Numbered from the stretch's first letter, positions 43,919-52,901 are shown. The stretch is DNA of 64,000 nucleotides from Desulfogranum marinum (GCF_016918565.1 NZ_JAFFQD010000020.1:30800-94799); one strand, 5' to 3'. Made by a program: numbers and translations. The notes: generated from the letters alone by a model not told the origin.

Positions 43919-45517
43919 TCAGGACCCTTCCATCCAGTTTTTAAGAATATGCGCACTAAAAACAGGGTTGGCATCAATACTTTTACGGATACGCATTACC
44001 GGATCTTGCATTATTAATGCTTCTTTTTCTTTTTGTTCAGCTTCTTTCCGACCTATTACTGTTTCAGCTTCCATCTCTTCTACGGTTTTATTGTACTGGG
44101 TGACTTCACCTTTCAAGGTTTTAATTATCGGCCGCACCAGCAGAAAGTAAACCAGCAGGCCGCCAATGAGCAGCAACCCATAGCGGACTAAAGGCATGTA
44201 TTGGTAAATATCAGCAGCAGCAATCGCTTCAGCTTCATCAATTTTAGGTGGCTCGGTAAAGGGCATGGATGTTACTTCAATTTTGTCACCTCTTGCCTTA
44301 TCCAAGCCTAGGGCTGAAGCAATCATTTTTTCCAGGGTCAGCAGCTCTTTTTCCGTTCGCGGCTCCGATTGTTCGGGTTGATCTTGTGTAGCTGGAATAA
44401 CCCTGTCCGCGACAAGCACCGCCACAGATATCCTTTTTACCGTTCCCACCGGATTGATGGTTTTAGACACAACTTTGCTGATCTCATAGTTGGTGGTTTT
44501 TTGAGAACGTGACGATGGAGGCGTTGCCCCTGCAGCCTGGTTGGTGTTGCCTTGCAGGTTTGACTGTACTCCGGGAATGCCGCCAACAATTTCAGAGCCT
44601 GATTTTTCTTCGTTAAGCTGTTCGCTTCGAATAACAGGCTCTTCCGGGTCAAAGAGTTCTTCTGTCTTTTCTGTATGGGCGAAATCCAGTGCTGCTGTGA
44701 CTCTAACCATACCGTTTTTGGCTCCAAGGGCCTTGTCGAGCAGGGCTTGAGCTCTTTCTTCCAGGTGCTGCTCCACCTGAAGTTGAAATTGGAGCATATC
44801 CGGTGAAAGATTCCCGACCATATTACGATCGCTGGTTTTGGTCAACACATTGCCGTTTTGGTCGATGACGGTTACGTTGTCCTGACCAAGGCCTTCGATA
44901 GCACTGGAAACAAGGTGGGTAACGCCTTCGACTTGAGATTCCTTTAATCTTCTCCCTGATGCCAGGGTCAAAATTACAGAAGCCGTGGCTGGTTGTTGCT
45001 GGTTTTTAAAAAGGCGTTTTTCCGGGAGCACCAAATGGACACGGGCTGTTTCCACTGGACCGAGAGTGGCAATTGTACGAGCAAGTTCCCCTTGTAGCGC
45101 CCTTGAGTAATTAACCTTTTGGACGAAATCCGTCAGGGCAAAAGACTGTTTGTCGAAAATTTCAAATCCAACGCCTCCACCTTGAGGGAGGCCGGCTGAG
45201 GCAAGGCTCAACCTGGTTTCATGCACATTGGTACTGGGGATGAGGATATTGCGACCGTTGTTACCGAGTTGGTAGGGAATGTTCTGCGCATTCAGCCATT
45301 CCACCATGGAAGCAGCGTCCTGTTGGTCCAGGTTGCCGTAAAGCAGTTGATAGTCCGCTGTTCTTGCCTGGATGATTATCATCGCAAACAGGGCCAAGGT
45401 CACTGCCCCTGCAGCTACCAGAGCAATTTTTCGTGATAATGGCCAACCCTTAAGGGTGGAAACGAGAGCTCGCCATCCACTTTGAGGGGTTGCCGGACTA
45501 GTGCTTTCTTCTGCCAT
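43919..45517 (-). CDS. fliF: Flagellar MS-ring protein FliF
   Basis: This is a 532-residue MS-ring subunit. Two transmembrane helices (IALVAAGAVTLALFAMIIIQ near the N-terminus and YGLLLIGGLLVYFLLVRPII near residue 440) bracket the periplasmic ring-building domains with LPQGGGVGFEIFDKQSFALT, VNYSRALQGELARTIATLG and ARVHLVLPEKRLF. The C-terminus (IRKSIDANPVFSAHILKNWM) is the FliG-binding tail. It follows fliE by 78 bp. Confidence 0.97.
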   Translation of the reverse strand: MAEESTSPATPQSGWRALVSTLKGWPLSRKIALVAAGAVTLALFAMIIIQARTADYQLLYGNLDQQDAASMVEWLNAQNIPYQLGNNGRNILIPSTNVHETRLSLASAGLPQGGGVGFEIFDKQSFALTDFVQKVNYSRALQGELARTIATLGPVETARVHLVLPEKRLFKNQQQPATASVILTLASGRRLKESQVEGVTHLVSSAIEGLGQDNVTVIDQNGNVLTKTSDRNMVGNLSPDMLQFQLQVEQHLEERAQALLDKALGAKNGMVRVTAALDFAHTEKTEELFDPEEPVIRSEQLNEEKSGSEIVGGIPGVQSNLQGNTNQAAGATPPSSRSQKTTNYEISKVVSKTINPVGTVKRISVAVLVADRVIPATQDQPEQSEPRTEKELLTLEKMIASALGLDKARGDKIEVTSMPFTEPPKIDEAEAIAAADIYQYMPLVRYGLLLIGGLLVYFLLVRPIIKTLKGEVTQYNKTVEEMEAETVIGRKEAEQKEKEALIMQDPVMRIRKSIDANPVFSAHILKNWMEGS

Positions 45518-45595
45518 AAAACTTCCTTAACGTTTTCTCAGGTTGGACATAGTGTTGGTGAAAGGTACTGATCCGTTATCTAATATATGTGTTGT

Positions 45596-45892
45596 TTATA
45601 CCTGGAGTCTCGATATTTCCTGGTACGCTTCAAGAGCCTTGTTTCTTACCTGCACCATATATCGCAGGGCAATGTCAGCCTGTTCCATGGAAATCATGGC
45701 TTCATGAAGGTTTTTTTCTCCTCCTGCATGCAATTGCTGGATGGCTCTGTCCGCCTGTTGTTCCTGATTGTGGACATTGGAAACCATGCCGCTGAGCATA
45801 TCTTGAAAAGACGTGGTTGCCTCACTCATTTCAGAGGCCTTGGTCTGGGGCGGATTCAAGCTTAGCGGAGGCAGGTTTTGAATGGGCAGCAT
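45596..45892 (-). CDS. fliE: MS-ring/rod adaptor FliE
   Basis: This is a 98-residue adaptor between MS ring and rod, with the family C-terminus ISMEQADIALRYMVQVRNKA followed by LEAYQEISRLQV, and the helix FQDMLSGMVSNVHNQEQQAD. It starts 4 bp after flgC. It is in the standard position between flgC and fliF. Confidence 0.95.
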   Translation of the reverse strand: MLPIQNLPPLSLNPPQTKASEMSEATTSFQDMLSGMVSNVHNQEQQADRAIQQLHAGGEKNLHEAMISMEQADIALRYMVQVRNKALEAYQEISRLQV

Positions 45893-45896
45893 ATGC

Positions 45897-46328
45897 TTAT
45901 CCTCCTATCTCAAGGGCTTTCATAGCCATTCGTTTAGCAGATTTAATGACAGTGGTATTAGCCTCATAGGAGCGTGTGGCCGACATCATATCAACCATTT
46001 CCTTGAGTATACTGACATTGGGCATGCCGACATAACCGTCTTCATCGGCATCCGGGTGCGAGGGGTTGTATATTTGTTGTGGTGGTTCATTATCTTCTAT
46101 AATTTTGGCCACTTTTACGCCCTCAGCCTGGTTGTTAAGCGATTGGCGGAGTTGGTTTTTAAAAGAAACCGGTTCTGATTGAAAAACAACCGATTTTTTT
46201 TTGTAAGGACCTCCCTCAGGCGTAGATGTAGTTTCCGCATTGGCCATATTGGAACTGATTGTATTAAGACGGGTTCGCTGTGCTTTAAGCCCGGAAGCTG
46301 CGATGTCAAAAGTGGTGAATATATCCAT
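45897..46328 (-). CDS. flgC: Proximal rod protein FlgC
   Basis: This is a 143-residue rod subunit. The N-terminus is FDIAASGLKAQRTRLNTISS, then NMANAETTSTPEGGPYKKKS. The C-terminus is VSILKEMVDMMSATRSYEAN, then TTVIKSAKRMAMKALEIGG, all diagnostic of FlgC. It follows flgB by 41 bp. Confidence 0.97.
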   Translation of the reverse strand: MDIFTTFDIAASGLKAQRTRLNTISSNMANAETTSTPEGGPYKKKSVVFQSEPVSFKNQLRQSLNNQAEGVKVAKIIEDNEPPQQIYNPSHPDADEDGYVGMPNVSILKEMVDMMSATRSYEANTTVIKSAKRMAMKALEIGG

Positions 46329-46369
46329 ACGTCTTTCCTCGGAGTAATGTTTGTTAAAAGTTATGCAAG

Positions 46370-46783
46370 TTACGCACCACCGTTAATGGTGTATTTGAGT
46401 AGAGACAGCTTTTTCTTGAGCATAGTTACTGCTGTTTCGTAAAGGATTTGATTTTCAGAGAGTTTCACCATCTCCTGGTCCACACTCACACTGTTTTCAT
46501 CACCGATCCCGGTATTATCCGTTTTAGTCGTCATCGTTCCCTCTATTTGTGCCAAATTTGTGGATTGAAGAGGAATGTGATTCGGGTGAGTAGTTACAGG
46601 TCCGTTCTGTGCGCCTGACATGGCACTCTTGAGTTGGTCTTCAAATTCCAGCGATTTTGCCTTGTAACCAGGTGTTTCTGCATTGGCTATATTAGAGCCG
46701 ATAACCTGCTGATTTTTTGCACGTAAATCCAGTACTTTTTGCAGCATTTGCGAGGTGGAGTCGAGCTGTTGTAAAAGGGGCAT
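46370..46783 (-). CDS. flgB: Proximal rod protein FlgB
   Basis: This is a 137-residue rod subunit. Visible motifs are KVLDLRAKNQQVIGSNIANA, ETPGYKAKSLEFEDQL and EMVKLSENQILYETAVTMLK. It is the first structural flagellar gene of the unit and starts 17 bp after the TPR-type gene, so the two share a transcript. Confidence 0.96.
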   Translation of the reverse strand: MPLLQQLDSTSQMLQKVLDLRAKNQQVIGSNIANAETPGYKAKSLEFEDQLKSAMSGAQNGPVTTHPNHIPLQSTNLAQIEGTMTTKTDNTGIGDENSVSVDQEMVKLSENQILYETAVTMLKKKLSLLKYTINGGA

Positions 46784-46800
46784 TCATTGTCTCCCTGGGC

Positions 46801-49236
46801 TTATTTGGTTTGTTGCAGTTGGAGGATTGCAATTTCTTCACCGGCAAGCTTTTTCCACAAAGGGTCTACTCCTTTTTCGGCTACTTGCTTGAACCTGTTA
46901 AGTGCTTGTTGGATGTTGTTGTTCCCCTGGGCAATCTGGGCAAGTCGGAACCAGGCCTGGTCATTGCCGGTCTCTTTTTCTATTATCTGTTCAAACAGCG
47001 GTTCCGCCTTTATCGACTGATCAGTTTGGAAATAAGATTCCGCAAGCATCATGATTTTCTGCGTAGTATCACCATTGCCTTGGGTAATACTAACGGTCTC
47101 GAAGTGTTGTATAATATTCTCCCATTGTTCCAGATCGTAGTAGATACTCAGGGCTAGTTGATCAATCTCATTTGAGAGCGGCCTGTCTGGATTTCTAAGA
47201 AGGGATGCAGCTTTATCCATATCACCATTCATGAGTAAAGCTTTAAGGCGGAGATAAAAAATTTCCGGGGCAAGAGAGCTTTCAGGATATCTGAAGCTGA
47301 ACCGGTCTGCATAATCTTCGATGATAGTGTATTGCCCATCCTGAAAAAGTGATTGAATGAGCGGCAGGTATATTTTTTCCTGTTCATCACCGGTGGTAGT
47401 TTCAAACAAATACTGATAGGTACGGGCTGACCGATCAAAAAAACCGAGGTTACTATAGGCGGTTGCGAGATTGTAGAGCATGGTGTTGGGGATCCAGCCG
47501 CGAGTAAAAAGTCTTCTGTTTTGCTGGGCAAGCACCAGTGCTTCAACATATCGTTTTTCTTGAACAAGCCTTGCTGTCATATCTGGTAGTTGCTGGATAA
47601 TAAGTGCCCTGGCTTCATCCCGCAGTGCTCCTGATTGAAATTCGCGCAACAACAGTCTTGCTTTTTGCAGTGCTGATTCCGGGTCGCCGCTGAGTAAATG
47701 GACAAGGGTCTGCTTGAACGTGGCTTCTTCGCGCAGGGCAATAGTGTTTGCTGCGATCGCCAGCTGGGAATAGATGTCCAATGCCTTCTCAGGGGTGAGG
47801 TCGCCGGCGAGATAATCAATGTCGGCCTGTTTCATCTCGGCCCTGAAAGTGCCTTCAGTCCGGGTAAACGCTTCCATTACTTGAGAAAGCTTTTGTTCCG
47901 TCTGTCGTCGCGGAGCCCCATCATGCATGTTGCTCATGGCAATGCGAAACAAAACAAGATCGTATTGGCGCTGATCGTTTAATATTTCAGCAAGGGTTTC
48001 GTAGGATGCTTCTGCCTGTTTGTATCGTTTAAAGGTATAGAGAACGTCGCTAAACATTGCTAAAGATTCAGGGTATCGATCAATCACAGGTTGAAAATCT
48101 TGTAACTGGAGGTAGGCGACCAAGGCTTTTATTTTTTTATCTTCCAGATAATAGGTGTCTGCCAGGCGCATAAGACGGATTGCATTTGCAGTTTCACTAA
48201 AACCTATATCATCGCGGGTCAAGTTTTGCCTGGCTTGATTAATGTTACCGTTTTTCAGTGCTATTTCTGCCGACAGAATGCTGAAAAAATCATTAAAGGG
48301 AGTCGACGACCCAATGCCTCTAATGGCTTCGCTTACCTCTTGATATCCAAGGAAGTCTGCTTCATGTTTGTTGCGAAGGTAAGCAAAAAGAAAATCAGCA
48401 ACAGCAGCGGTCTGCGTGTCGGGATAGCGAGAAATGATTTTTTGCAGCAGCGGGTAGGCTTCTTTGTATTGATCGGAACGCACCAGAGATTCTGCATAGG
48501 TTAACAACAGCAGGTCTCGACGATTTTCGTCTGTCTCATTTTCAAGCAGCTCTTGGACCTGTTGGTTAACCAGGCGCCATTCACCTGCTGATGCATTTTC
48601 CAGAATCGGTGTTGTCAGCCATTGAGTTTGGGATGACCTTTTGGAGAGTATGCTGGTGAGTGGGAAAGGAGGCAGCGTATAGGTCGTAGGGAGGTCAATA
48701 GTCAACGGAGTTTCGTAATCATTGAAAAAAGAACGCCATTTGTCGGCATAGGGAGAAAGGTATATGGGGTTGGTGTAATCTATGGTTTCTCTAGTGAGCA
48801 GGGTAAGCCCTTTAAATTGGGTGGACAGATCAGGGTACAGAGACGTGAATTGGTTGCCAAGCAGGATGTCGAGCATGAGCGAGGCCGGATCATCTCGTTT
48901 TTTCTCAGTAATTTTTTGCGGAGGATACCGGAAAAAGACAGAAACGAGTGTGTCTTCCTTTTGTTGTTGGTTGAGTATTCTGATGATCCTGTCGTCGCTA
49001 CCAGGTAGTTCTATGTCAACATCAAGGGTTGTATTTTTAAGAAGCAGGTCAACCCGTTTTTGACGCTGATTCACCTCGTATTGAGGCAACTCCGTAAAGC
49101 GGAGATAGAGTTGCAGGCTCGAGGTTTCGTCAGTTCTGTTTATTGCTTTCAGCCGTGATGAAGCCTCTGCATTCAACGGGAAGGTTGCAGGTAGACATGT
49201 GACAAGGATGGAAAAGAGAATGAATAAATATCGCAT
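46801..49236 (-). CDS. Secreted TPR-type repeat protein heading the flagellar operon
   Basis: This is an 811-residue protein with a Sec signal peptide (YLFILFSILVTCLPATFPLN). An N-terminal region of about 130 residues resembles an AMIN-like beta domain (LYLRFTELPQYEVNQRQKRV). A long helical solenoid of TPR-like repeats follows from about residue 225 to the end (YKEAYPLLQKIISRYPDTQT; YIEDYADRFSFRYPES; AWFRLAQIAQGNNNIQQALN). It should be periplasmic or outer-membrane-associated and may scaffold motor parts. I know no name for it. A sigma-54-like promoter lies just upstream and flgB follows at 17 bp, so its co-expression with early flagellar genes is well supported. Confidence 0.85.
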   Translation of the reverse strand: MRYLFILFSILVTCLPATFPLNAEASSRLKAINRTDETSSLQLYLRFTELPQYEVNQRQKRVDLLLKNTTLDVDIELPGSDDRIIRILNQQQKEDTLVSVFFRYPPQKITEKKRDDPASLMLDILLGNQFTSLYPDLSTQFKGLTLLTRETIDYTNPIYLSPYADKWRSFFNDYETPLTIDLPTTYTLPPFPLTSILSKRSSQTQWLTTPILENASAGEWRLVNQQVQELLENETDENRRDLLLLTYAESLVRSDQYKEAYPLLQKIISRYPDTQTAAVADFLFAYLRNKHEADFLGYQEVSEAIRGIGSSTPFNDFFSILSAEIALKNGNINQARQNLTRDDIGFSETANAIRLMRLADTYYLEDKKIKALVAYLQLQDFQPVIDRYPESLAMFSDVLYTFKRYKQAEASYETLAEILNDQRQYDLVLFRIAMSNMHDGAPRRQTEQKLSQVMEAFTRTEGTFRAEMKQADIDYLAGDLTPEKALDIYSQLAIAANTIALREEATFKQTLVHLLSGDPESALQKARLLLREFQSGALRDEARALIIQQLPDMTARLVQEKRYVEALVLAQQNRRLFTRGWIPNTMLYNLATAYSNLGFFDRSARTYQYLFETTTGDEQEKIYLPLIQSLFQDGQYTIIEDYADRFSFRYPESSLAPEIFYLRLKALLMNGDMDKAASLLRNPDRPLSNEIDQLALSIYYDLEQWENIIQHFETVSITQGNGDTTQKIMMLAESYFQTDQSIKAEPLFEQIIEKETGNDQAWFRLAQIAQGNNNIQQALNRFKQVAEKGVDPLWKKLAGEEIAILQLQQTK

Positions 49237-49268
49237 AAAAATAAGTCAGTTGATTTTAGAAGGTTTCA

Positions 49269-49284
49269 AGCAATAAACATTCCA
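49269..49284 (-). promoter_or_regulatory. Sigma-54-like promoter of the TPR-flgB operon
   Basis: On the minus strand TGGAATGTTTATTGCT has GG and GC at exact 10-nt separation and a perfect TTGCT -12 box; the -24 box matches TGG-A- of TGGCAC. The predicted start is about 20 nt before the TPR gene. Confidence 0.55.
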
Positions 49285-49516
49285 TTATTTTTAGTAGGAA
49301 AAAGAGTCTTTTTATTTTACCGACTAGCTTCACTAACTTTTACTCCTGTGGCTTTTTTTACCGCCATGCTGTATCGATGTATTCTTTTAAGGGTAACAAA
49401 AGAGAAGCGAGTCAAAGAGTGGCATTTTTTTGACTTTTGTTTTTTTTAAGGTAACGTCAAGAGGAAACAGTTTTTTAGATAGTCCGCCCGGAAATGAGGG
49501 TTTTGGTCTGAGAGTG

Positions 49517-49544
49517 TTTAAGCGTGAGCCCAGAGGCCGGATAA
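49517..49544 (+). promoter_or_regulatory. Weak sigma-28-like promoter of the kinase module
   Basis: TTTA (49517-49520) is followed after 15 nt by GCCGGATAA (49536-49544), which equals the sigma-28 -10 GCCGATAA with one extra G. It lies 26 bp before the GTG start. The extra base makes this doubtful. Confidence 0.3.
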
Positions 49545-49570
49545 TCAAATGAATAACAGGTGTTAAAAGC

Positions 49571-51367
49571 GTGAAAATTCAGGAAGAAGATTACGGTGTG
49601 TTTAAGCAGTTTTTACAGGAAATATATGCAATGGCCAGCGAGGTAGAACCATTTTTGCTGGCATTTGGAGAAGATTCCGAACGACGAGAGATTGAAGAAA
49701 AGGTTATTCATGGCAGCTATCGTCTGTATCACTCAATAAAAGGGACCGGCAGTTTTCTTCATTTAAATAACATCGTTTCTCTGGCCCAAACGTATGAGTA
49801 TATGCTCGATCTGGTGCGCTCAGAGAGGCTCATCCTTCAACCATCATTGACTAAACTCCTTGTCGAGGGGGTTAATTTTCTGAAACAGAGTGTAGGTATA
49901 ATGTGGAAGGATAAGAGCGATGCGCGGTTGTCCGGCGAAACAAAAAAACTTTCCGCTGCTGTGATGCAAGCTACCGGTGTGGGACATAATTCGATAAAGT
50001 TCACCCCGTCAGGTTCCACTCCATCACCACAGCAGGGATTGCTGGAAACTTTTGTGGAAGAAACGCGTGGCCTACTGGAAACCGCTGAGCAAGAGTTTGT
50101 TCTCTGGGATTATGTAGCCATTGATACCGAGCGAGTAACTGACCTCTGCAAAATTATAGGTCTTCTGAAAAATAATTACACAATGTTTGACCTCGAAGAC
50201 TTGGAAAGCATTTGCCGGGCCATGGAGGCAACTTTGCTTCGCTTTGTTGACGGAGATTTTTTCCAGGGACCTTATCCGGAACAAGTATTTATTCGTATCA
50301 TAGACACGCTACGTGAGACAACGGATCGTTTTCTTGTTTCAGGAGAGGCCGTTGTCCCGAATGCCGACAAACATCTGCTCGCTCTGCAGGGGTTGATTCG
50401 CCGCCCCATAGGTGAATTGTTGGTTCAGGCTGGATTGGTTGCTTCTCATACAATCGATGAAGCACTGGAAAAACAGAAAGTCACGGAATCTCAAGCTCCT
50501 CCTCGCTTGGGTGAGGTGCTGGTCGAAATGGGTGAAATTTCCGAAATTGACATTCATCACATTCTAGACGTACAGCACCAGCAACGTGAAAAAACGGCTA
50601 AGCTCAATGAGCAGCTAGCCGGCGAACAAAGAAAAAGAGTAAGGGGAGAATGGGCAGATTTGTTGCCTGCAGAGCTCACTGTTGAAAGGAGCACCATAAA
50701 CAAAATATGTGAATTGGTGCGCACATTGGCGATAGAGTATCGTAGTGGAGAGATAAAATCTGAGCCACTGGTTGAATTGGAGAAGTTGTGCCGTACGATA
50801 CAACGTGTTTCTGCAAATATAATAGTGCCCAGACTCAAAAGAGTGGTGCATGATCTTGCCATCAAGACCAACAAGAAAGTATTTTTTTCTGTGAAAGGTG
50901 CAGGTGGTGAGGTGGATGGTGATGTCATTACTGCTCTTTACGAACCATTGGTCGAATTGCTGACAAACAGCATTGAGCACGGGCTGGAATTTGCAAGCGA
51001 GAGAGAGGAGCAGGCCAAGAAGGCAAAGGGCAACCTGAGGTTGCTTTTTTTGCAAAAAGCCGATGAATTGTGGGTGAGTGTAGAGGATGATGGTTGTGGG
51101 TTTGACATTGGTCAGCTTACTGAAATTGCCGCCCGGAGAAGTTTGCTGTCGGCTGAAAAGAAACATCTTGTAAGCAATCGTGATATAGCAAAACTTGTGA
51201 TACAAGAGAAGCTCAGCACGAAAAAGCAGACCGTCGGAAGTTCCGAGGGAGAGTTGGGGCTGGAGATTGTCCAGCAAGCACTGGAAAGATTGCAGGGAAA
51301 AGTAGATATACTCTCTTTACCGGGTAAAGGAACCCGGGTTACCCTGCACATACCACATCAGCATTAA
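49571..51367 (+). CDS. CheA-like histidine kinase lacking the P5 (CheW-binding) domain
   Basis: This is a 598-residue kinase starting at GTG. Residues about 1-115 form an Hpt domain with the phospho-accepting His54 in YHSIKGTG. A second helical region follows without an equivalent His. Residues about 277-345 hold two short repeats (IGELLVQAGL...IDEAL and LGEVLVEMGEISEIDI), like the MshEN/GspE-N motif. The catalytic domain (about 455-598) has the N box TNSIEHGLE, the G1 box DDGCGFD and a GELGLEIV G2 box. It ends there, so the C-terminal P5 domain that docks CheW and receptors is absent. The CheY-like and CheX-like genes downstream are its likely partners. Confidence 0.88.
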   Translation: MKIQEEDYGVFKQFLQEIYAMASEVEPFLLAFGEDSERREIEEKVIHGSYRLYHSIKGTGSFLHLNNIVSLAQTYEYMLDLVRSERLILQPSLTKLLVEGVNFLKQSVGIMWKDKSDARLSGETKKLSAAVMQATGVGHNSIKFTPSGSTPSPQQGLLETFVEETRGLLETAEQEFVLWDYVAIDTERVTDLCKIIGLLKNNYTMFDLEDLESICRAMEATLLRFVDGDFFQGPYPEQVFIRIIDTLRETTDRFLVSGEAVVPNADKHLLALQGLIRRPIGELLVQAGLVASHTIDEALEKQKVTESQAPPRLGEVLVEMGEISEIDIHHILDVQHQQREKTAKLNEQLAGEQRKRVRGEWADLLPAELTVERSTINKICELVRTLAIEYRSGEIKSEPLVELEKLCRTIQRVSANIIVPRLKRVVHDLAIKTNKKVFFSVKGAGGEVDGDVITALYEPLVELLTNSIEHGLEFASEREEQAKKAKGNLRLLFLQKADELWVSVEDDGCGFDIGQLTEIAARRSLLSAEKKHLVSNRDIAKLVIQEKLSTKKQTVGSSEGELGLEIVQQALERLQGKVDILSLPGKGTRVTLHIPHQH

Positions 51368-51410
51368 AAGCAGGCCTGCAGACCTTATGGCACTTTTTTT
51401 ATGTGATTAT

Positions 51411-51438
51411 GAAATGTTGTTCCGTCATAAGCCGATTT
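51411..51438 (+). promoter_or_regulatory. Weak sigma-28-like promoter before the CheY-like gene
   Basis: GAAA (51411-51414) is followed after 16 nt by GCCGATTT (51431-51438). The octamer also forms half of the small hairpin GCCGATTTTCGGC, so it could instead be part of a weak terminator behind the kinase gene. Confidence 0.3.
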
Positions 51439-51642
51439 TCGGCACAATATATAAATAAATACGTTTTGCCAAGTGCAGGTTAAAGAAGGAAAAAACAATA
51501 TTTCCAGTGAGGTTGTGAAGAAAACTTGATTTCCTTGATTTCGACTTGATATGATAAGAGGATATTTAAATTGATTTTATTTACCCAGCTGCAGGAAGCT
51601 CGGCTGGATTTATTATTATGTACTTTTTGTGGAGAAAAAAAG

Positions 51643-52014
51643 ATGGCCAAAAATATATTACTTGTAGATGACTCAAGCACCATGCGAAAAATTATCTCTC
51701 GTTCTTTGCGTCAAGCCGGACTTGACTTCGGTGAGATATTCGAGGCCGGCGACGGGTTGGAAGCTCTGGAGATGCTGGAAAAAGAAAGTGTTGATATTGT
51801 ACTTAGCGACATCAACATGCCTAACATGAACGGGATTGAGTTTTTAAGAGAAAAAGCCAATCGTGACGCCATAAAAGATATCCCCGTGTTTATGATTTCC
51901 ACTGAAACAGGTGAAGATATTATCGGAGAGGCTAAGAGCTTAGGAGCCGCCGGAGCCTTGAAAAAACCTTTTACACCTGACAAGGTAAGCGAAGTTCTCG
52001 GACCTCTAGTTTAA
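51643..52014 (+). CDS. CheY-like single-domain response regulator
   Basis: This is a 123-residue receiver domain with all active-site residues: D9 and D10 (VDDSS), phospho-acceptor D56 (LSDINMPNMNG), S86 at the end of beta-4 (MIST) and the beta-5 Lys (LKKPF, about residue 108). The start is the ATG at 51643 with GGAG 8 nt upstream; the upstream in-frame ATG would add 24 residues that do not match any receiver. It is encoded between the CheA-like kinase and three CheX/CheC-like genes, so it is the probable phospho-carrier of this module, possibly acting on FliM. Confidence 0.92.
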   Translation: MAKNILLVDDSSTMRKIISRSLRQAGLDFGEIFEAGDGLEALEMLEKESVDIVLSDINMPNMNGIEFLREKANRDAIKDIPVFMISTETGEDIIGEAKSLGAAGALKKPFTPDKVSEVLGPLV

Positions 52015-52020
52015 ACAAGC

Positions 52021-52174
52021 TGTAACTATTCAGTGAAGATCTAAAAACTGACAATCTACACCGAACTGTAACTGTTCAACAGTGCGCCCAATATTCATCA
52101 GCATACCGATTAGCTATACATCGGTATGCTGGCGGACAGATCGTGGAGAGTTGGAGTGCTGCTGAATAGTTACA
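52021..52174. mobile_element. MITE-like element with 13-bp terminal inverted repeats
   Basis: Perfect 13-bp inverted repeats TGTAACTATTCAG (52021-52033) and CTGAATAGTTACA (52162-52174) bound a 154-bp non-coding segment. Inside are a near-direct copy of the end (CTGTAACTGTTCA at about 52067-52079) and a 12-bp stem CAGCATACCGAT / ATCGGTATGCTG (52099-52110 with 52120-52131). This is the structure of a small non-autonomous element or a dispersed palindromic repeat. It lies between the CheY-like and first CheX-like genes. No obvious target duplication could be fixed. Confidence 0.5.
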
Positions 52175-52247
52175 ACAAGCTTTTGCTTTTTGCAGAGGAG
52201 AAAATGAGCCTGCTCTGGCTTTGGTTGAATAAACAGGAGGATTATTG

Positions 52248-52715
52248 GTGTTGTTTTCCGGTGAAGTAGCAGATAAAATTGTTGAATCGACAAACGAAAT
52301 TTTTACAGGAATGGTAATGATGGAGATTGAAGCCATCGACCCTCCTGCTGAACCTATAGGGCAGTTTAAAAATTCAATAACAGGCCTGATAGGCCTGGCT
52401 GGCTCCTTTAAGGGGGTTTTGGCTGTACATTTTACCAACGATATAGCTATGGCGGTTACAGGCAGCTTCCTCGGGCTTGAAGTTGAAGAGGTTAACGAAG
52501 ATGTACATGATGCAGTCGGTGAGATTGCCAATATGCTGGGAGGCGACTTAAAGGCGATACTTTCTGATAAAGGAAAAGATATTCAACTTTCACTTCCTTC
52601 TACCATTGGTGGTGAAGAATATGTTTTTAATTCCAGAGATGTGGGAGAACAGCTACTCCTTGCTTTTAAAGTTCCTGCAGGAGTATTTTATGTTGAAGCA
52701 GAACTGGAAAAATAA
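52248..52715 (+). CDS. CheX-like phosphatase domain protein (first copy)
   Basis: This is a 155-residue CheX-type protein. The CheC/CheX/FliY phosphatase signature E-x-x-N is present as GEIANM (E92, N95), preceded by the family's DIAMAVTGSFLGLEVEEVNE. Such proteins dephosphorylate CheY. The GTG at 52248 lies 7 nt after a perfect AGGAGG and was chosen over the TTG one codon before (4 nt). A second CheX-like gene follows, and the pair share GEIANM and similar N-termini (I-V-ES-T-EIF), so they are duplicates. Confidence 0.88.
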   Translation: MLFSGEVADKIVESTNEIFTGMVMMEIEAIDPPAEPIGQFKNSITGLIGLAGSFKGVLAVHFTNDIAMAVTGSFLGLEVEEVNEDVHDAVGEIANMLGGDLKAILSDKGKDIQLSLPSTIGGEEYVFNSRDVGEQLLLAFKVPAGVFYVEAELEK

Positions 52716-52901
52716 TCAATGGTTGCTTACCTCTTCGGGCGAGCACGGTGTCTAGTATGGTTATACTCTTTGGGCAAACCGTGCCTGTTCAAATATAGCG
52801 CACCAGAGAGCAGGTACACTTCACAAGTAAGTGAAATCATAGCGTTACAAACTCTATGTATGTAGTTACGATTGCGTTTAACTTTTGCCATAGGGGAGAG
52901 A

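Larger units (their letters stand above)
49237..49570. other. 334-bp divergent promoter region
   Basis: No gene is seen. This AT-rich region separates the flagellar operon (minus) from the kinase module (plus). It contains the sigma-54-like site at 49269-49284 facing left and a weak sigma-28-like site at 49517-49544 facing right, plus several T-runs. Confidence 0.7.

Noticed and set aside
49420..49433. TGGCAT...TTGA on the plus strand as a sigma-54 promoter for the kinase gene
   Set aside because: The GG-to-GA spacing is one base short and the invariant GC of the -12 box is GA.
50615..51277. A 220-codon minus-strand frame
   Set aside because: It is antisense to the kinase catalytic region and has irregular, Phe/Cys-rich composition with no domain.
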